DNA from: an uncultured Lachnospiraceae bacterium
GTDB taxonomy: Bacteria; Bacillota_A; Clostridia; Lachnospirales; Lachnospiraceae
Assembly: GCA_902801585.1 (NCBI GenBank)
Contig: CADCIU010000015.1
Location: 1 to 46,436, forward strand
Direction of reading: 5' to 3'
Length of the DNA stretch: 46,436 nt
The notes beneath the pieces are model-generated. The model had not been told where the DNA came from, did no database searches, and saw only the letters and a list, made by a program, of their open reading frames with translations. A program made the position numbers and the translations under genes. Shown here in pieces: positions 32,462 to 41,993 of the stretch. Within the stretch, counting starts at the first letter, position 1, and each line of letters opens with the position of its first letter.

Positions 32462-34168
32462 TCATTTGAGTTCCCTGAGGATCTCGCCGGCGCTCATCAG
32501 TTTGATCTGATCTGCCTCCACTGCTCTGGACGTGTCAAACAGGAATCCGAGCGCATCCCTGTATCCGGCTTCCGTGACCGGTGTGTCATCCCACAGGTAA
32601 GTGTAATTCGGCTTGCCGTCTTTGTCGTAGGAAGTCACCGCCGCGTCCATAGTGCCGTAGTTTCCGTTCTGGAAGATTCCGAGCCGGTTTCCGGTAATGA
32701 TAAAGAGTGTCTCGGAGAAGTAGCTGCCGGTGCCGTTCCTGCTCAGCACCAGGTTCCCTTTGCGGAGATACGCAAAGTCCCGGCTGATCTTGGTTTCCTC
32801 CAGAACACCGTTATGGAAGGTGAAGACCCGCGCGCCTTTATCATCTGTGCTCCCCATTTCCAGCAGTTCCGGCGTCCGGTTATCATCGATATAGATCAGC
32901 GCAAAGCCCTTGAAATCCTTGGGATCCCGCGCCGAGACTTCCGCTGCGTACGCTTCTTTCCAATCAGAATACTTCACGCGCTTGTTTCCGGACTTGATAT
33001 AGGTTTCGATCTCCGAGATCGAAAGCGTCTTCAAATGCCTGTTGATCCTGCTCGTCAGCGGCTTGTCAAGTACCGGTGATCCGTCATTACTCAGACGATA
33101 GATCCTGGCTTCCAGGCTGTCCCCTCTGCCGAAGGCGCGCCTTCCGAGCTGATATCTGCAGATCGTCAGGATCTCTGTCTTTCCGTCTCCGTCATAGTCC
33201 CCGCAGTCGACTGCTCTTATATTGTTGAATATCGTGTCCTTTCTGATATTGGAATCCGTCATGCCGGGCAGAGTATACGCGATGTCTCCGTCGCGGACCA
33301 ATGCAAAGGTCACGTCGGCATTCTCGCTGATCCCCTTTTCCGGTTTATAGGCGCAGATCGATGTGATTCCTCCCGGCGTCAGATCCGTCTTCATATACGT
33401 TCGGACCAGAAGTTCCTTCTCCATCCAGAAGCGGTTCGCACAGAATCTGTAGCTGTCGCCGTTCTTTTTGAGGATCACTTCGTAGACGGGAAGATGCCAG
33501 CCGTCCATGTCTCCCGCAAATCGTTTCAATCTGTAATGCACTCTGCAGTAGTCGCCCTGGACAGCGCCGTCCGTCACTTCAAAGGTGCAGATATTCGTAT
33601 CCTCATCTCCGTGACACTGATAATACGAGTCATACTCTTCCAGATAGACCCAGTCCGGTCTCTTCGTGAGCTGGTCGAAGGAGATCCCGGTCTTGTGCAG
33701 GAGAAAATCTGAAATCTGTGACGTACTGAGCTTGAACAGGTTGACTGCTTCTTCCCTGCCGGTCTCATCGAGATAGGCCTCGCGCTCCTCATCGGTGACC
33801 CGGATCAGTTCGATGCCGGCGCCGATATAAAAGACCTGTTCTGCATCCAGATCCTGCGGGCGCTCGTAAACCGAGAGCAGGAATCCGTAATTGCCTGTCT
33901 CATTCAGAAACTGTTCCATTTCCGAACATTCTTCCGCCGTCATGATCCGGGCGCCGGCTTCCGCCTCCGCTCCCTGGATCCCCGACACGCTCTCCTGATC
34001 CGCACCTTCTCCGCTGCTGTCGACCTCGTCGACATTTTCAGACAAAAACAAGGCATCGGTGACGTCCGTGACGCCGCCCGAAGCCTCTTCTTCCGAACAC
34101 CCTGTCAGGGCCATAATTCCAATCAATATGAATGGGATAAGGATGCTCCATCCTTTTCTATTCCGCAT
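32462..34168 (-). CDS. Lipoprotein of unknown function
   Basis: The 568-aa product is taken from ATG 34168; the ATG at 34189 has no properly spaced ribosome-binding site. A signal with lipobox LTGC is followed by an acidic stretch and a long soluble region. One part (AVDCGDYDGDGKTEILTICRY) resembles the calcium-binding FG-GAP/VCBS type of repeat. A later part (IYIDDNRTPELLEMGS) repeats the same Asp-rich theme. I do not recognise a family. It lies in series with a pseudouridine synthase and a two-component pair and ahead of a cell-wall deacetylase, so an envelope role is reasonable. Confidence 0.8.
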   Translation of the reverse strand: MRNRKGWSILIPFILIGIMALTGCSEEEASGGVTDVTDALFLSENVDEVDSSGEGADQESVSGIQGAEAEAGARIMTAEECSEMEQFLNETGNYGFLLSVYERPQDLDAEQVFYIGAGIELIRVTDEEREAYLDETGREEAVNLFKLSTSQISDFLLHKTGISFDQLTKRPDWVYLEEYDSYYQCHGDEDTNICTFEVTDGAVQGDYCRVHYRLKRFAGDMDGWHLPVYEVILKKNGDSYRFCANRFWMEKELLVRTYMKTDLTPGGITSICAYKPEKGISENADVTFALVRDGDIAYTLPGMTDSNIRKDTIFNNIRAVDCGDYDGDGKTEILTICRYQLGRRAFGRGDSLEARIYRLSNDGSPVLDKPLTSRINRHLKTLSISEIETYIKSGNKRVKYSDWKEAYAAEVSARDPKDFKGFALIYIDDNRTPELLEMGSTDDKGARVFTFHNGVLEETKISRDFAYLRKGNLVLSRNGTGSYFSETLFIITGNRLGIFQNGNYGTMDAAVTSYDKDGKPNYTYLWDDTPVTEAGYRDALGFLFDTSRAVEADQIKLMSAGEILRELK

Positions 34169-34212
34169 AAGCACGTATCCTCTCCACATTCCCCCGAATG
34201 ATCATATTTTTA

Positions 34213-34911
34213 TCATATTCTTATTATAGCAGACTCTTCCTCCCCTGTCAGCCTGCGATAAGCACCTGCCGGCAATTGTTCATCGAGAACGAGCGGCCCC
34301 ATGGACAGTCTTTTGAGATAAAGGACTTCTCTTCCGACCGCTTGGAACATCCGCTTGACCTGATGATATTTTCCTTCTCTGACGGTCACCCGGACTTCGT
34401 TCTTCCCGTCCAGGATCTCAAGCTCGGCAGGTAGCGCCGTCAATGTATCATCCACCTTCAGCCCCTGCGCGAACAGTTTTTTCTCCTCCTCGCCTACCGG
34501 GCCGTCCAGTCTGGCAAAATAGACCTTGTCCACATGTCTCTTCGGCGACAGCAGCCTGTGGGCCAGTTCACCGTCGTTTGTGATCAGAAGAAGCCCCTCC
34601 GTATCTCTGTCCAGCCGTCCCACAGGAAACAGCCCCTTGCGCTTTTTCTCATCGATCAGGTCCAGAACCGTCTGCTCCCTTGCGTCCTCCGTGGCAGAGA
34701 TCACGCCCGCCGGTTTGTGCAGCATATAGTAGACATATTTCTCGTAGACCACCGGCGCACCGTCTGCACGGACCTCTTCGCCTTCCATGACTTTGCGCCC
34801 GGGATCATTCTCTTTTTGACCGTTAATACTGACTCTCCCGTCACGGATCATCTTCCTGACTTCTTTTCTCGTACCGGCGCCCATCTCGGCAAGGTACTTA
34901 TCCAGCCGCAT
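34213..34911 (-). CDS. 16S rRNA pseudouridine synthase, RsuA/RluB/E/F family
   Basis: The 232-aa protein has an N-terminal S4 RNA-binding domain (MRLDKYLAEMGAGTRKEVRKMI) and a catalytic domain whose nucleophile Asp lies in GRLDRDTEGLL. The later motif EGKYHQVKRMF also fits the RsuA group. It would convert one uridine in rRNA to pseudouridine. It lies 21 bp downstream of the response regulator and is probably co-transcribed with it. A minus-strand TGCTATAAT (34223-34231) inside its 3' end may start the lipoprotein transcript. Confidence 0.92.
   Translation of the reverse strand: MRLDKYLAEMGAGTRKEVRKMIRDGRVSINGQKENDPGRKVMEGEEVRADGAPVVYEKYVYYMLHKPAGVISATEDAREQTVLDLIDEKKRKGLFPVGRLDRDTEGLLLITNDGELAHRLLSPKRHVDKVYFARLDGPVGEEEKKLFAQGLKVDDTLTALPAELEILDGKNEVRVTVREGKYHQVKRMFQAVGREVLYLKRLSMGPLVLDEQLPAGAYRRLTGEEESAIIRI
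34223..34231 (-). promoter_or_regulatory. Extended -10 promoter for the lipoprotein gene
   Basis: TGCTATAAT on the minus strand lies within the last codons of the pseudouridine synthase gene, about 55 bp before the lipoprotein start. There is no clear -35. Confidence 0.5.
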
Positions 34912-34932
34912 ATCCTTCTCTCCGTTTATACC

Positions 34933-35622
34933 TTAAATCTTGAAGCGGTATCCCACGCCCCAGATCGTCTCAATATACTGAGGCTTGGACGTGTTGTACT
35001 CGATCTTCTCCCTGATCTTCTTGATATGGACAGTGACCGTGGCGATATCGCCGACGCTCTCCATATTCCAGATCTTGGCGAAAAGCTCCTCCTTGCTGAA
35101 CACGTGATTGGGATTCTCCGCGAGGAATGTGAGCAGATCGAACTCCTTGGTGGTAAAATTCTTCTCCACACCGTCGATCCACACTCTTCTGGCCGTCTTG
35201 TCGATCTTGAGATTTCTGATCTCAATGATGTCGTTGGTCTTTTGACCCGCTCCCACAAGTCTCTCATACCTTGCCATGTGCGCCTTGACGCGCGCCACCA
35301 GCTCGCTGGGGCTGAAGGGCTTCGTGATATAGTCATCCGCTCCCAGGCCAAGGCCGCGGATCTTGTCAATGTCGTCCTTTTTCGCAGAGACCATCAGGAT
35401 CGGGACATTGCTGTTCTCGCGGATCTTCCGGCACACCTCGAAGCCATCCATGCCGGGCAGCATCAGGTCCAGAATGATCAGGTCGAACTCCTCCTTCAGC
35501 CCCGTCTGAAGGCCTTTGTCGCCTCTGTTCTCTATCGCCACGTCAAAACCGCTCAGTTCCAGATAATCCTTCTCCAGATCCGCGATCGCCACTTCATCTT
35601 CAATGATCAATATTTTACTCAT
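34933..35622 (-). CDS. OmpR-family response regulator
   Basis: The 229-aa protein has a receiver domain with EDE (8-10), phospho-acceptor Asp52 in LIILDLMLPGMDG and Lys in TKPFSPSELVAR. Its winged-helix output domain ends in IETIWGVGYRFKI. It lies 35 bp after the histidine kinase gene and presumably forms a pair with it. A ribosome-binding site (GGAGG) precedes the ATG. Confidence 0.93.
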   Translation of the reverse strand: MSKILIIEDEVAIADLEKDYLELSGFDVAIENRGDKGLQTGLKEEFDLIILDLMLPGMDGFEVCRKIRENSNVPILMVSAKKDDIDKIRGLGLGADDYITKPFSPSELVARVKAHMARYERLVGAGQKTNDIIEIRNLKIDKTARRVWIDGVEKNFTTKEFDLLTFLAENPNHVFSKEELFAKIWNMESVGDIATVTVHIKKIREKIEYNTSKPQYIETIWGVGYRFKI

Positions 35623-35657
35623 GTACTACCTCCGCTTAGTTCTTTACAGACCGCGCC

Positions 35658-37160
35658 TCAGATCTCTTCTACATACTCGTCCATATCCGAGGTCTCATGA
35701 TACTTGCGGATCACAAAGTGCACACAGGTCCCCTCGCCCTCACGGCTTGTCGCCCACACGTATCCTCCATGGTCTTCGATCACTTTTCTCACAATGGACA
35801 GCCCGATCCCGCTTCCGCCCTGCGCGCTGTTGCGGGACTCATCCGTCCTGTAAAACCTGTCGAAAATATTGGGGAGATCCTTTGCAGCGATCCCCTTTCC
35901 GTTGTCCTCGATCTCGACCCGGATCGAGTCCTGTTCGTCCATGATCCGGATGTCGATCTTTCCATCCGGCTTATCCATATATTTTACACTATTTCCGATA
36001 ATATTGTTAATCACTCTCTTCATCTGTTCGGGATCGGCGATGATCTGCGTATCCGGAGACACCATATTGGAGTAATTCAATGTAATGCCGCGGGACTCCA
36101 TGTCCATCCCGATCTCTTCCACACAGTCGCCAAAATAGTCCGCGACGTTCATTCTGTGGAAATTATAAGGAATTTTATCATTGTCGATCTGTGAATACAA
36201 TGTCAGCTCGTTGATCAGTGTGTTCATATCGTTGGCTTTATTGTAGATCGTGCGGATATACTTATCCTGCTTCTCGGGTGTGTTGGCCACTCCGTCCATG
36301 AGCCCCTCCACATATCCCTTGATGGATGTGATCGGCGTCTTGAGGTCGTGGGAGATATTGGTGATCAGTTCCCTGTTCTGCCTCTCTCTCTCCAGTTTCT
36401 CCTCCTGTGACTCCTTGAGCCGCAGACGCATGTCCTCATAATTCTTGTACAGACTGCCGATCTCCCCCTCCTCGGAGGTCTGCAGACGATAATCCAGATT
36501 TCCGTCGCGGATGTTGTTCATCGCCGTATTGAGCTTATTGATGGGATTAAAGAAGTTGCTCTCCAGCCATCTTGTCAATAAAAGTGCAGTGAACAGCAGG
36601 ATCACGACCATGGCCGCGAACATTCCGCCCAGAAATTTCCTGGACACTAAGGAGACGGCTCTCGTGATGATAAATACGCTGCCTTCGCTCCCGTCCTCAA
36701 AGGTAAAATCTACCTGCTTGACCATCTTGACCATATTGTCGATGTAGTAACCGGTTCCCGTGTTCTGCATCGCATGGCTGTACCCCGGCAGCATCGGGAA
36801 ATCATGTGCCGCTGCCGCCTCGTCCCCGGTGTAGTACAGGTCCTCTCCCTTTCTCACCACGATATAGGAGTTGCTCACGCTGACCCGCTCCGAGAGAGAC
36901 TGCAGATAACCGGGATCTTCTATCACAGCGGGGTCTTCCTCCAGTTCCCGCTGTATTTCCTCGCAGGTGCTGTCCAGCAGTTCACCGTACTGCCGGTAAT
37001 CATCCGTCAGCGTCGCATAGCCCAAATACTGCGCCGCGTCGTCTCCCTCCTCGCCGCGCGCCACAACGTTGCCTATGACGATAAAGGACAATATGAAGAG
37101 CAGCACCGGAAGGACCAGCACAATGGAAAAAGCAATGATCAGTCTGTGTTTGAACGTCAT
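35658..37160 (-). CDS. Two-component sensor histidine kinase with HAMP domain
   Basis: The kinase has 500 aa from ATG 37160 (AGGAGG six bases upstream). Two membrane helices (about 10-30 and 168-190) bracket an outside sensor region of about 140 residues. A HAMP segment (NPINKLNTAMNNIRDGNLDYRL), a dimerisation helix with ELITNISHDLKTPITSIKG and an ATPase domain with NIIGNSVKYM and GGSGIGLSIVRKV follow. It is the first gene of a minus-strand series with its regulator. The large sensor region and neighbouring wall genes suggest an envelope signal, but that is a guess. Confidence 0.92.
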   Translation of the reverse strand: MTFKHRLIIAFSIVLVLPVLLFILSFIVIGNVVARGEEGDDAAQYLGYATLTDDYRQYGELLDSTCEEIQRELEEDPAVIEDPGYLQSLSERVSVSNSYIVVRKGEDLYYTGDEAAAAHDFPMLPGYSHAMQNTGTGYYIDNMVKMVKQVDFTFEDGSEGSVFIITRAVSLVSRKFLGGMFAAMVVILLFTALLLTRWLESNFFNPINKLNTAMNNIRDGNLDYRLQTSEEGEIGSLYKNYEDMRLRLKESQEEKLERERQNRELITNISHDLKTPITSIKGYVEGLMDGVANTPEKQDKYIRTIYNKANDMNTLINELTLYSQIDNDKIPYNFHRMNVADYFGDCVEEIGMDMESRGITLNYSNMVSPDTQIIADPEQMKRVINNIIGNSVKYMDKPDGKIDIRIMDEQDSIRVEIEDNGKGIAAKDLPNIFDRFYRTDESRNSAQGGSGIGLSIVRKVIEDHGGYVWATSREGEGTCVHFVIRKYHETSDMDEYVEEI

Positions 37161-37265
37161 AAAAGCCTCCTGTTCCCGCAACACTATCTATTATCGCACA
37201 AACGCGCCTAAAGCGCTATGTCGCGGTTTTACTGCTTTTTCGCTTTTTTATATACGTCATTCTAT

Positions 37266-37295
37266 TTACAAAAAAGCCTCTTACTGTGGTATAGT
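37266..37295 (+). promoter_or_regulatory. Promoter for the small membrane protein and possibly luxS
   Basis: TTACAA (37266-37271) and TATAGT (37290-37295) lie 18 bp apart, with TGG before the -10. A leader hairpin, GTCTGCCG/CGGCAGAC, follows at 37320-37341. Confidence 0.6.
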
Positions 37296-37369
37296 ATTCT
37301 TTGATATGTTCATATGATCGTCTGCCGCTTCATCGGCAGACAACAGTTTCAAATGAGAGGAGACACAAA

Positions 37370-37606
37370 ATGCAGCAGGAAATGCCCAGTAAAGGTTTTC
37401 ATCTTTTTCTTCTGATCCTCGGTTTTCTTTTAGGGGTCATCTGGGGAATCTTATCGTTCGGTCCCTATAGAGCTATGACTGAAGCGATCGCAGCAGGCGA
37501 TGCGGAGACGGCATGGATCAATGCCAAGAAGATCCGCAAATGGGTCCTGATCGGCCTCGTGGTCAACGTGCTTGTAGTCATCGGCCGGATCGCCGGCAGC
37601 CGCTGA
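37370..37606 (+). CDS. Small two-helix membrane protein
   Basis: The 78-aa product starts at ATG 37370, with GAGGAG upstream. It has two hydrophobic helices (about 11-30 and 58-73) with a basic, polar loop between them (NAKKIRKW), so both ends are likely on the same side. It recalls small CD225/DUF-type membrane proteins in size, but I do not recognise a family. luxS follows 68 bp later on the same strand with no terminator between, so they may share a transcript. Confidence 0.75.
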   Translation: MQQEMPSKGFHLFLLILGFLLGVIWGILSFGPYRAMTEAIAAGDAETAWINAKKIRKWVLIGLVVNVLVVIGRIAGSR

Positions 37607-37674
37607 TCGCTGCATATACAAGACAGTAAAACGTTAACCGACCGGACATCCTTTTCTACCTCGGGAGCTTTATA

Positions 37675-38154
37675 ATGCAGAAAATCACAAGCTTTACCAT
37701 CAATCATCTCGACCTTGAGCCGGGCGTATATGTGTCAAGAAAGGATCGCTTCGGCGATGCTGTGATCACCACTTTCGACTTGCGGATGACCGCCCCCAAC
37801 AGGGAACCGGTCATGAATACCGCCGAGATGCATACGATCGAGCATCTGGGAGCCACTTTCCTTCGCAATCATGCGGTCTATGGGGATAAGACCGTTTATT
37901 TCGGTCCCATGGGCTGCCGCACCGGTTTCTATATGCTGCTTGCAGGAGATTATTCTTCGCGCGATATTGCCCCGCTGGTCACCGAGATGTTCACATTCAT
38001 CCGTGACTTTCGCGGTGAGATCCCCGGAGCCGCTCCGAGAGATTGCGGCAACTATCTGGACCAAAATCCCGGTATGGCCGCCTGGCTGGCGGACCGCTAT
38101 CTCACAAACACGCTGATCGGTATTGATGAAAAGCATCTGATCTATCCCGAATGA
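37675..38154 (+). CDS. luxS: S-ribosylhomocysteine lyase
   Basis: The 159-aa protein has the full LuxS set: metal ligands His53 and His57 in HTIEHLGATFLRN, Cys124 in DCGNYLDQNP, and catalytic Cys81 in FGPMGCRTGFY. It splits S-ribosylhomocysteine into homocysteine and the AI-2 precursor DPD. The gene for Pfs, which makes the substrate, faces it across a 160-bp gap, and metH, which uses the homocysteine, lies 8 kb away. The ribosome-binding site is weak (CGGGAG). Confidence 0.96.
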   Translation: MQKITSFTINHLDLEPGVYVSRKDRFGDAVITTFDLRMTAPNREPVMNTAEMHTIEHLGATFLRNHAVYGDKTVYFGPMGCRTGFYMLLAGDYSSRDIAPLVTEMFTFIRDFRGEIPGAAPRDCGNYLDQNPGMAAWLADRYLTNTLIGIDEKHLIYPE

Positions 38155-38160
38155 GCCAAT

Positions 38161-38198
38161 AAAAACGGGAACAGGGCCAAAGTCCTGTTCCCGTTTTT
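38161..38198. terminator. Bidirectional terminator between luxS and pfs
   Basis: AAAAACGGGAACAGG and CCTGTTCCCGTTTTT form a perfect 15-bp stem. The A/T ends make it work for luxS and for the opposing pfs transcript. Confidence 0.95.
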
Positions 38199-38200
38199 CT

Positions 38201-38239
38201 GTGCATAAATTCAGTGCATAAATTCAGTGCATCACTTCA
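38201..38239. repeat. 13-bp tandem repeat after luxS
   Basis: GTGCATAAATTCA occurs twice in a row, then once as GTGCATCACTTCA. The rest of the gap to 38314 shows no gene. Confidence 0.85.
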
Positions 38240-38313
38240 GCGTGTCATCACAGCGCCTTCTTCCTATCCGTCTCCGGTGTTTTCTCTGAGCAGGAGGCGG
38301 AGGCGCCGATCGA

Positions 38314-39012
38314 TCATGAGAGCGACTTTACCATATGTTCAATGATCGACGTGCAGTGCCTGGCCGCCTGCGCCTCAAACACATCATAGGCGACGATGAC
38401 ACTCTCATCCGCTTTGTCCGAGATGGCCCGGACGATCACAAACGGGACTCCGTTGACATAGGCCGCCTGCGCGATCGCAGCACCCTCCATTTCCGTGCAC
38501 AGTCCGCCGAAGATCTTTTTGATCTCATTCTTTTTTGCCCTGTCGCAAATGAACTGGTCTCCGCTCACAACACGTCCCTCGAAGACGCCGATCTCGGGCG
38601 CGGCTTCCCTGCATGCCTTTACTGCAGCCTCGCGCAGCATAGGATCTGCGGCAAAAGACAGCACGTCCATCTGGGGAACTTGTCCCGGCACATAACCCAG
38701 TCCTGTCACGTCCATATCATGATACATCGCATCGATCGAGACAACGACATCCCCCACATTGATCTCTTCGTCCAAAGATCCGGCAACACCGGTATTGATC
38801 AAATGCGTGACATCATAAAGGTCACACAGGATCTGTACGCAGAGGCCTGCATTCACTTTGCCGATCCCGCACTGCACGACGACAACTTCCGTCCCGCCGA
38901 TCGTCCCCTCACAAAAGCGCATCCCCGCCCTTACAACTTCGCGCTCCGTCTTCATGGCTTCCTTGAGGTTTGCGACCTCCACATCCATTGCGCCGATTAT
39001 TCCGATCTTCAT
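38314..39012 (-). CDS. mtnN: 5'-methylthioadenosine/S-adenosylhomocysteine nucleosidase
   Basis: The 232-aa protein is a Pfs/MtnN nucleosidase, with GIIGAMDVEV at the N-terminus, GVAGSLDEEINVGDVV, the substrate motif CTEMEGAAIAQ and the catalytic Asp in RAISDKAD. It removes adenine from S-adenosylhomocysteine and methylthioadenosine, feeding LuxS. Its ATG shares a base with the stop of the upstream membrane-protein gene (TAATG), so it is probably translated by coupling at the end of that operon. Confidence 0.95.
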   Translation of the reverse strand: MKIGIIGAMDVEVANLKEAMKTEREVVRAGMRFCEGTIGGTEVVVVQCGIGKVNAGLCVQILCDLYDVTHLINTGVAGSLDEEINVGDVVVSIDAMYHDMDVTGLGYVPGQVPQMDVLSFAADPMLREAAVKACREAAPEIGVFEGRVVSGDQFICDRAKKNEIKKIFGGLCTEMEGAAIAQAAYVNGVPFVIVRAISDKADESVIVAYDVFEAQAARHCTSIIEHMVKSLS

Positions 39013-41993
39013 TAACCAACTGCCTCTCTTTCTATATCTTTAAATCTATACTTTTTATGCCTTTTTGTCCGGGTGCCGCTCATGACCGCCAGGATCAACA
39101 GGCCTGCCAGAGACATCCCTGTCCCCGGCATCAGTCCGGGTACTCTATATTGCATTGTAATATGATTTTCCCCCTGCACAAGGGGTATTTCCATGAGACC
39201 ATTCTCAAACGAGCGGATCTGCGTCTTTTGACCGTTCAGCTGTGCGGTCCATCCGTCTGATGCGGGCACGGAGAACAGAAGGGATTGTCCCTCCTCAGCA
39301 TCCACCACACAGGAGATCGTACCGTTCGTGATCCGCAGGTCCCGCACTGCCTTCGAGCGCGCCCGGATCTGCGCAGTCAGGACGGCCATGCGTTCCAGGT
39401 CAAGCGCATAGAACTGTTGGTCCAAAAGCTGCGGCTCGCCTGCCGTCTGCAGCACAATGTGCTTTTTCCAGCCACTTTCTTGGGCGTTTTCGGATCCGGC
39501 GGCCTCCTCGTCGGCGGGAATATAGAATACAGAAGGGGACAGCCATCCCCCGTAGCCAAAAGCCCAGCCCTCGGCCACCGTCAGTTTTCCCTGCTCCTGC
39601 GCCTCGTCCCACCACTGCGGATCCGCATAGGAAGCCTGTTTTTCCCAAGGCAGATTGCCGTACAGGCAGTATTTTGGCTGCTGATCCCCGCTCTGAGGCG
39701 CCGGTTCTTGCAGTGACTCCTCCTGCGCCCCCGCTCTCCGGGGCAATGTCAGCGTCCACTCCGTCGTGCCTCTCTCGTAATGCTTCTCAGCGGGAACCGG
39801 GATCCAAAGGCCCGCTTGATGTCCCGCAAGCCGCGTATAGAGTCTCTCCGTGAAGGAGAAGGGATTCTCCTCCCCTTCGAGATCTGCGGACGTCTCCGCT
39901 CCCTTGTCCGCGGTTTCCGTTTTGTGCGCATCTTCCTGATCCAGGACCATGGCTATGGGAAGTGCGTACGGGTTTCTGTAGACCGCCTTTCGGTTGTGAA
40001 CCCCCAGTTCCGGAACCTCCGTGAGCCCGGGGATCTCATAAGGGGACAGCACATAGCGCACGCCCATAAGCGAATCCGCCGGCAGGAACGAAGTGTTCAC
40101 GATGTTGAAGCTGTCATATTCTTTCCTGTATCCCAGCCTGTCAAGAAGATCCAGCTGTATATTCTCCGGACAGGAGGTGTAGCCGCTGATCGACGCATAT
40201 CCGTATGCCATCGCGTCCAAATAGGCCCCCGTCAGCCCGTCTATATTGGTGATCCGCGTCGACGTCTGGGATATTCTGTAGAACCCGTCTGTGTCAAAAT
40301 CATGCAGGCCTCTGATCTGTGCCTGCTCCTCTTCGCTGTACACCTCGTATTCGCGCGCCGTGTCCGTGTGGTAGATCCGGAGCATAGCTCTCGTTTCCAG
40401 AAACGACTCCCACAGGCACAGCAGGATCAAGAGGATGGCCAGCACCTTTTTCCCCGTCCCTTTTCTCATGCAGGAAGCATATCGTGCCGCCGGTTCAGCA
40501 GTAATATCCGCCGGCATATAGATCAGTGCCATAACGATCGTCAAGGCCGCGATCATTAAGGCTGCCGTTCTCGTGCTGCCGCTCCCGCCCGAAGGCCATA
40601 TCCTCTGTGATACCAGGATCAGCAAAAGACCGACCGCCCCGGCTTTCGGGATTACAGACCAGCTCCGCATCCGGTGAAACCTCCCCCCGCGCGGCAGAGA
40701 ACCTGCCCAATAGGCAGCCAGATATAAGAGAACAAAGCATCCGAGGTATCCGTATCGGTACCAGTAACTCGTGTTTGTCATAAACAGGGAAAAAACATAG
40801 AACAGGGGCTTCCAGAAACAGGACATCCAGACGACAAGCCAAAGCACTGCTGCGGCCGCTTTTTCTCTCTTCCGTATCCTGCCGGAGATGAAAAACGCCG
40901 CGGTTCCGAATAATGCCGGCGTGCCGCAAAAAAAAGAAACCCTGCTGATATCACTGCGCTCACCGATCCGGTAGCTGCGCAGAACGGAAAGCGGATTTCC
41001 GCGAAAGCCGAAGGACAGTGCACCCGTTGACGCGCCTCCCGCCGGGCTCCATCCCGCCGCCTTACCCGCCCTGAGGGCGATCACATTGGGGACAAACAGA
41101 AAAGACGCGATGAGAAGTCCTATGCCCATACAGAGCAGATATCGGCAGACAGCAGTCCGGACCGCAGCCGCAGAAGACGACGATTTCTCCCTGTGAACAT
41201 TTTTCTCCCCGAGCGTTTTTTTCACCTCACAGACTTTTTTCTCCCTATCCGAGCAGGATGAACATGTTCTGCCCAAGCTGTCGCTGTCATGCGGCTTTCT
41301 CATCAGTTCATAGAAAAGCCATATCGCGCTGAACAGATAATTGATCCCGCCGGTGTACCAGTTTGCGATCACGGAAGCGGCAGCCGGCAAAGCCAGCTCC
41401 GCCGGATGAAAGCGGCGCGCGCAGACCGCCCTGTGAACGCCCAGAACAATAAAAGGAAGCAATATGACACCGTCCAGCCACATCACATTGCTTCCCTGCG
41501 CCAGCGTATACTGCATCAGACCATAACCCACTGAGAGGACCGGAGTGATTCCTGCGGGGATCCGGCCCCCAAAGCGCCTGCCGATCATCCACGCAAACGC
41601 AGCCGCGGCGGCGCTGCATTTGGCGAGGATCAGTACTTCCAGGAACAGATTCATCTGTTCTTTCTCAAACAGCAGGACCAGGAGATTCCACGGCGACGCC
41701 AGATAATAAGCCCATATGGCGGCTGCAGTGCCGCCCAGGGTGTTGGAGAACGTGTATGCCGCTGTGTTTTGACCTGTCAGCACATCTCTGCAGTAAGCAA
41801 ACAGGTCCAGATACTGCAGCTTTGCGTCAGTCACCGCCGGCGTGTTGATCCCGTACGGTACAAACCGGTCTATGAACAGGACGCCCCACATAATGAGCGC
41901 CGTCAGTGCCGCCGACAGGAGCGGGTCACTGAAGCTCCGGGTGCAGCTCCTGCTTCTCCTTCTCTTTGTCCGGATCTTTGAGCGTATCTCCAA
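39012..41993 (-). CDS. YfhO-family large membrane protein, probable surface glycosyltransferase
   Basis: The 993-aa product has more than ten membrane helices in the first 560 residues, a large outside domain, and a final helix near the C-terminus (MSLAGLLILAVM). The DAKLQYLDLFAY loop after the first helix and GINTP fit the YfhO family, GT-C-like proteins linked to lipoteichoic acid glycosylation in Bacillus. The start is probably the TTG at 41993, which overlaps the upstream gene by 68 bp; AAGGAG lies 10 bases before it. A charged cytoplasmic loop (RKPHDSDSLGRTCSSCS and on) interrupts the helices. Substrate and sugar are unknown. Confidence 0.82.
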   Translation of the reverse strand: MEIRSKIRTKRRRSRSCTRSFSDPLLSAALTALIMWGVLFIDRFVPYGINTPAVTDAKLQYLDLFAYCRDVLTGQNTAAYTFSNTLGGTAAAIWAYYLASPWNLLVLLFEKEQMNLFLEVLILAKCSAAAAAFAWMIGRRFGGRIPAGITPVLSVGYGLMQYTLAQGSNVMWLDGVILLPFIVLGVHRAVCARRFHPAELALPAAASVIANWYTGGINYLFSAIWLFYELMRKPHDSDSLGRTCSSCSDREKKVCEVKKTLGEKNVHREKSSSSAAAVRTAVCRYLLCMGIGLLIASFLFVPNVIALRAGKAAGWSPAGGASTGALSFGFRGNPLSVLRSYRIGERSDISRVSFFCGTPALFGTAAFFISGRIRKREKAAAAVLWLVVWMSCFWKPLFYVFSLFMTNTSYWYRYGYLGCFVLLYLAAYWAGSLPRGGRFHRMRSWSVIPKAGAVGLLLILVSQRIWPSGGSGSTRTAALMIAALTIVMALIYMPADITAEPAARYASCMRKGTGKKVLAILLILLCLWESFLETRAMLRIYHTDTAREYEVYSEEEQAQIRGLHDFDTDGFYRISQTSTRITNIDGLTGAYLDAMAYGYASISGYTSCPENIQLDLLDRLGYRKEYDSFNIVNTSFLPADSLMGVRYVLSPYEIPGLTEVPELGVHNRKAVYRNPYALPIAMVLDQEDAHKTETADKGAETSADLEGEENPFSFTERLYTRLAGHQAGLWIPVPAEKHYERGTTEWTLTLPRRAGAQEESLQEPAPQSGDQQPKYCLYGNLPWEKQASYADPQWWDEAQEQGKLTVAEGWAFGYGGWLSPSVFYIPADEEAAGSENAQESGWKKHIVLQTAGEPQLLDQQFYALDLERMAVLTAQIRARSKAVRDLRITNGTISCVVDAEEGQSLLFSVPASDGWTAQLNGQKTQIRSFENGLMEIPLVQGENHITMQYRVPGLMPGTGMSLAGLLILAVMSGTRTKRHKKYRFKDIEREAVG

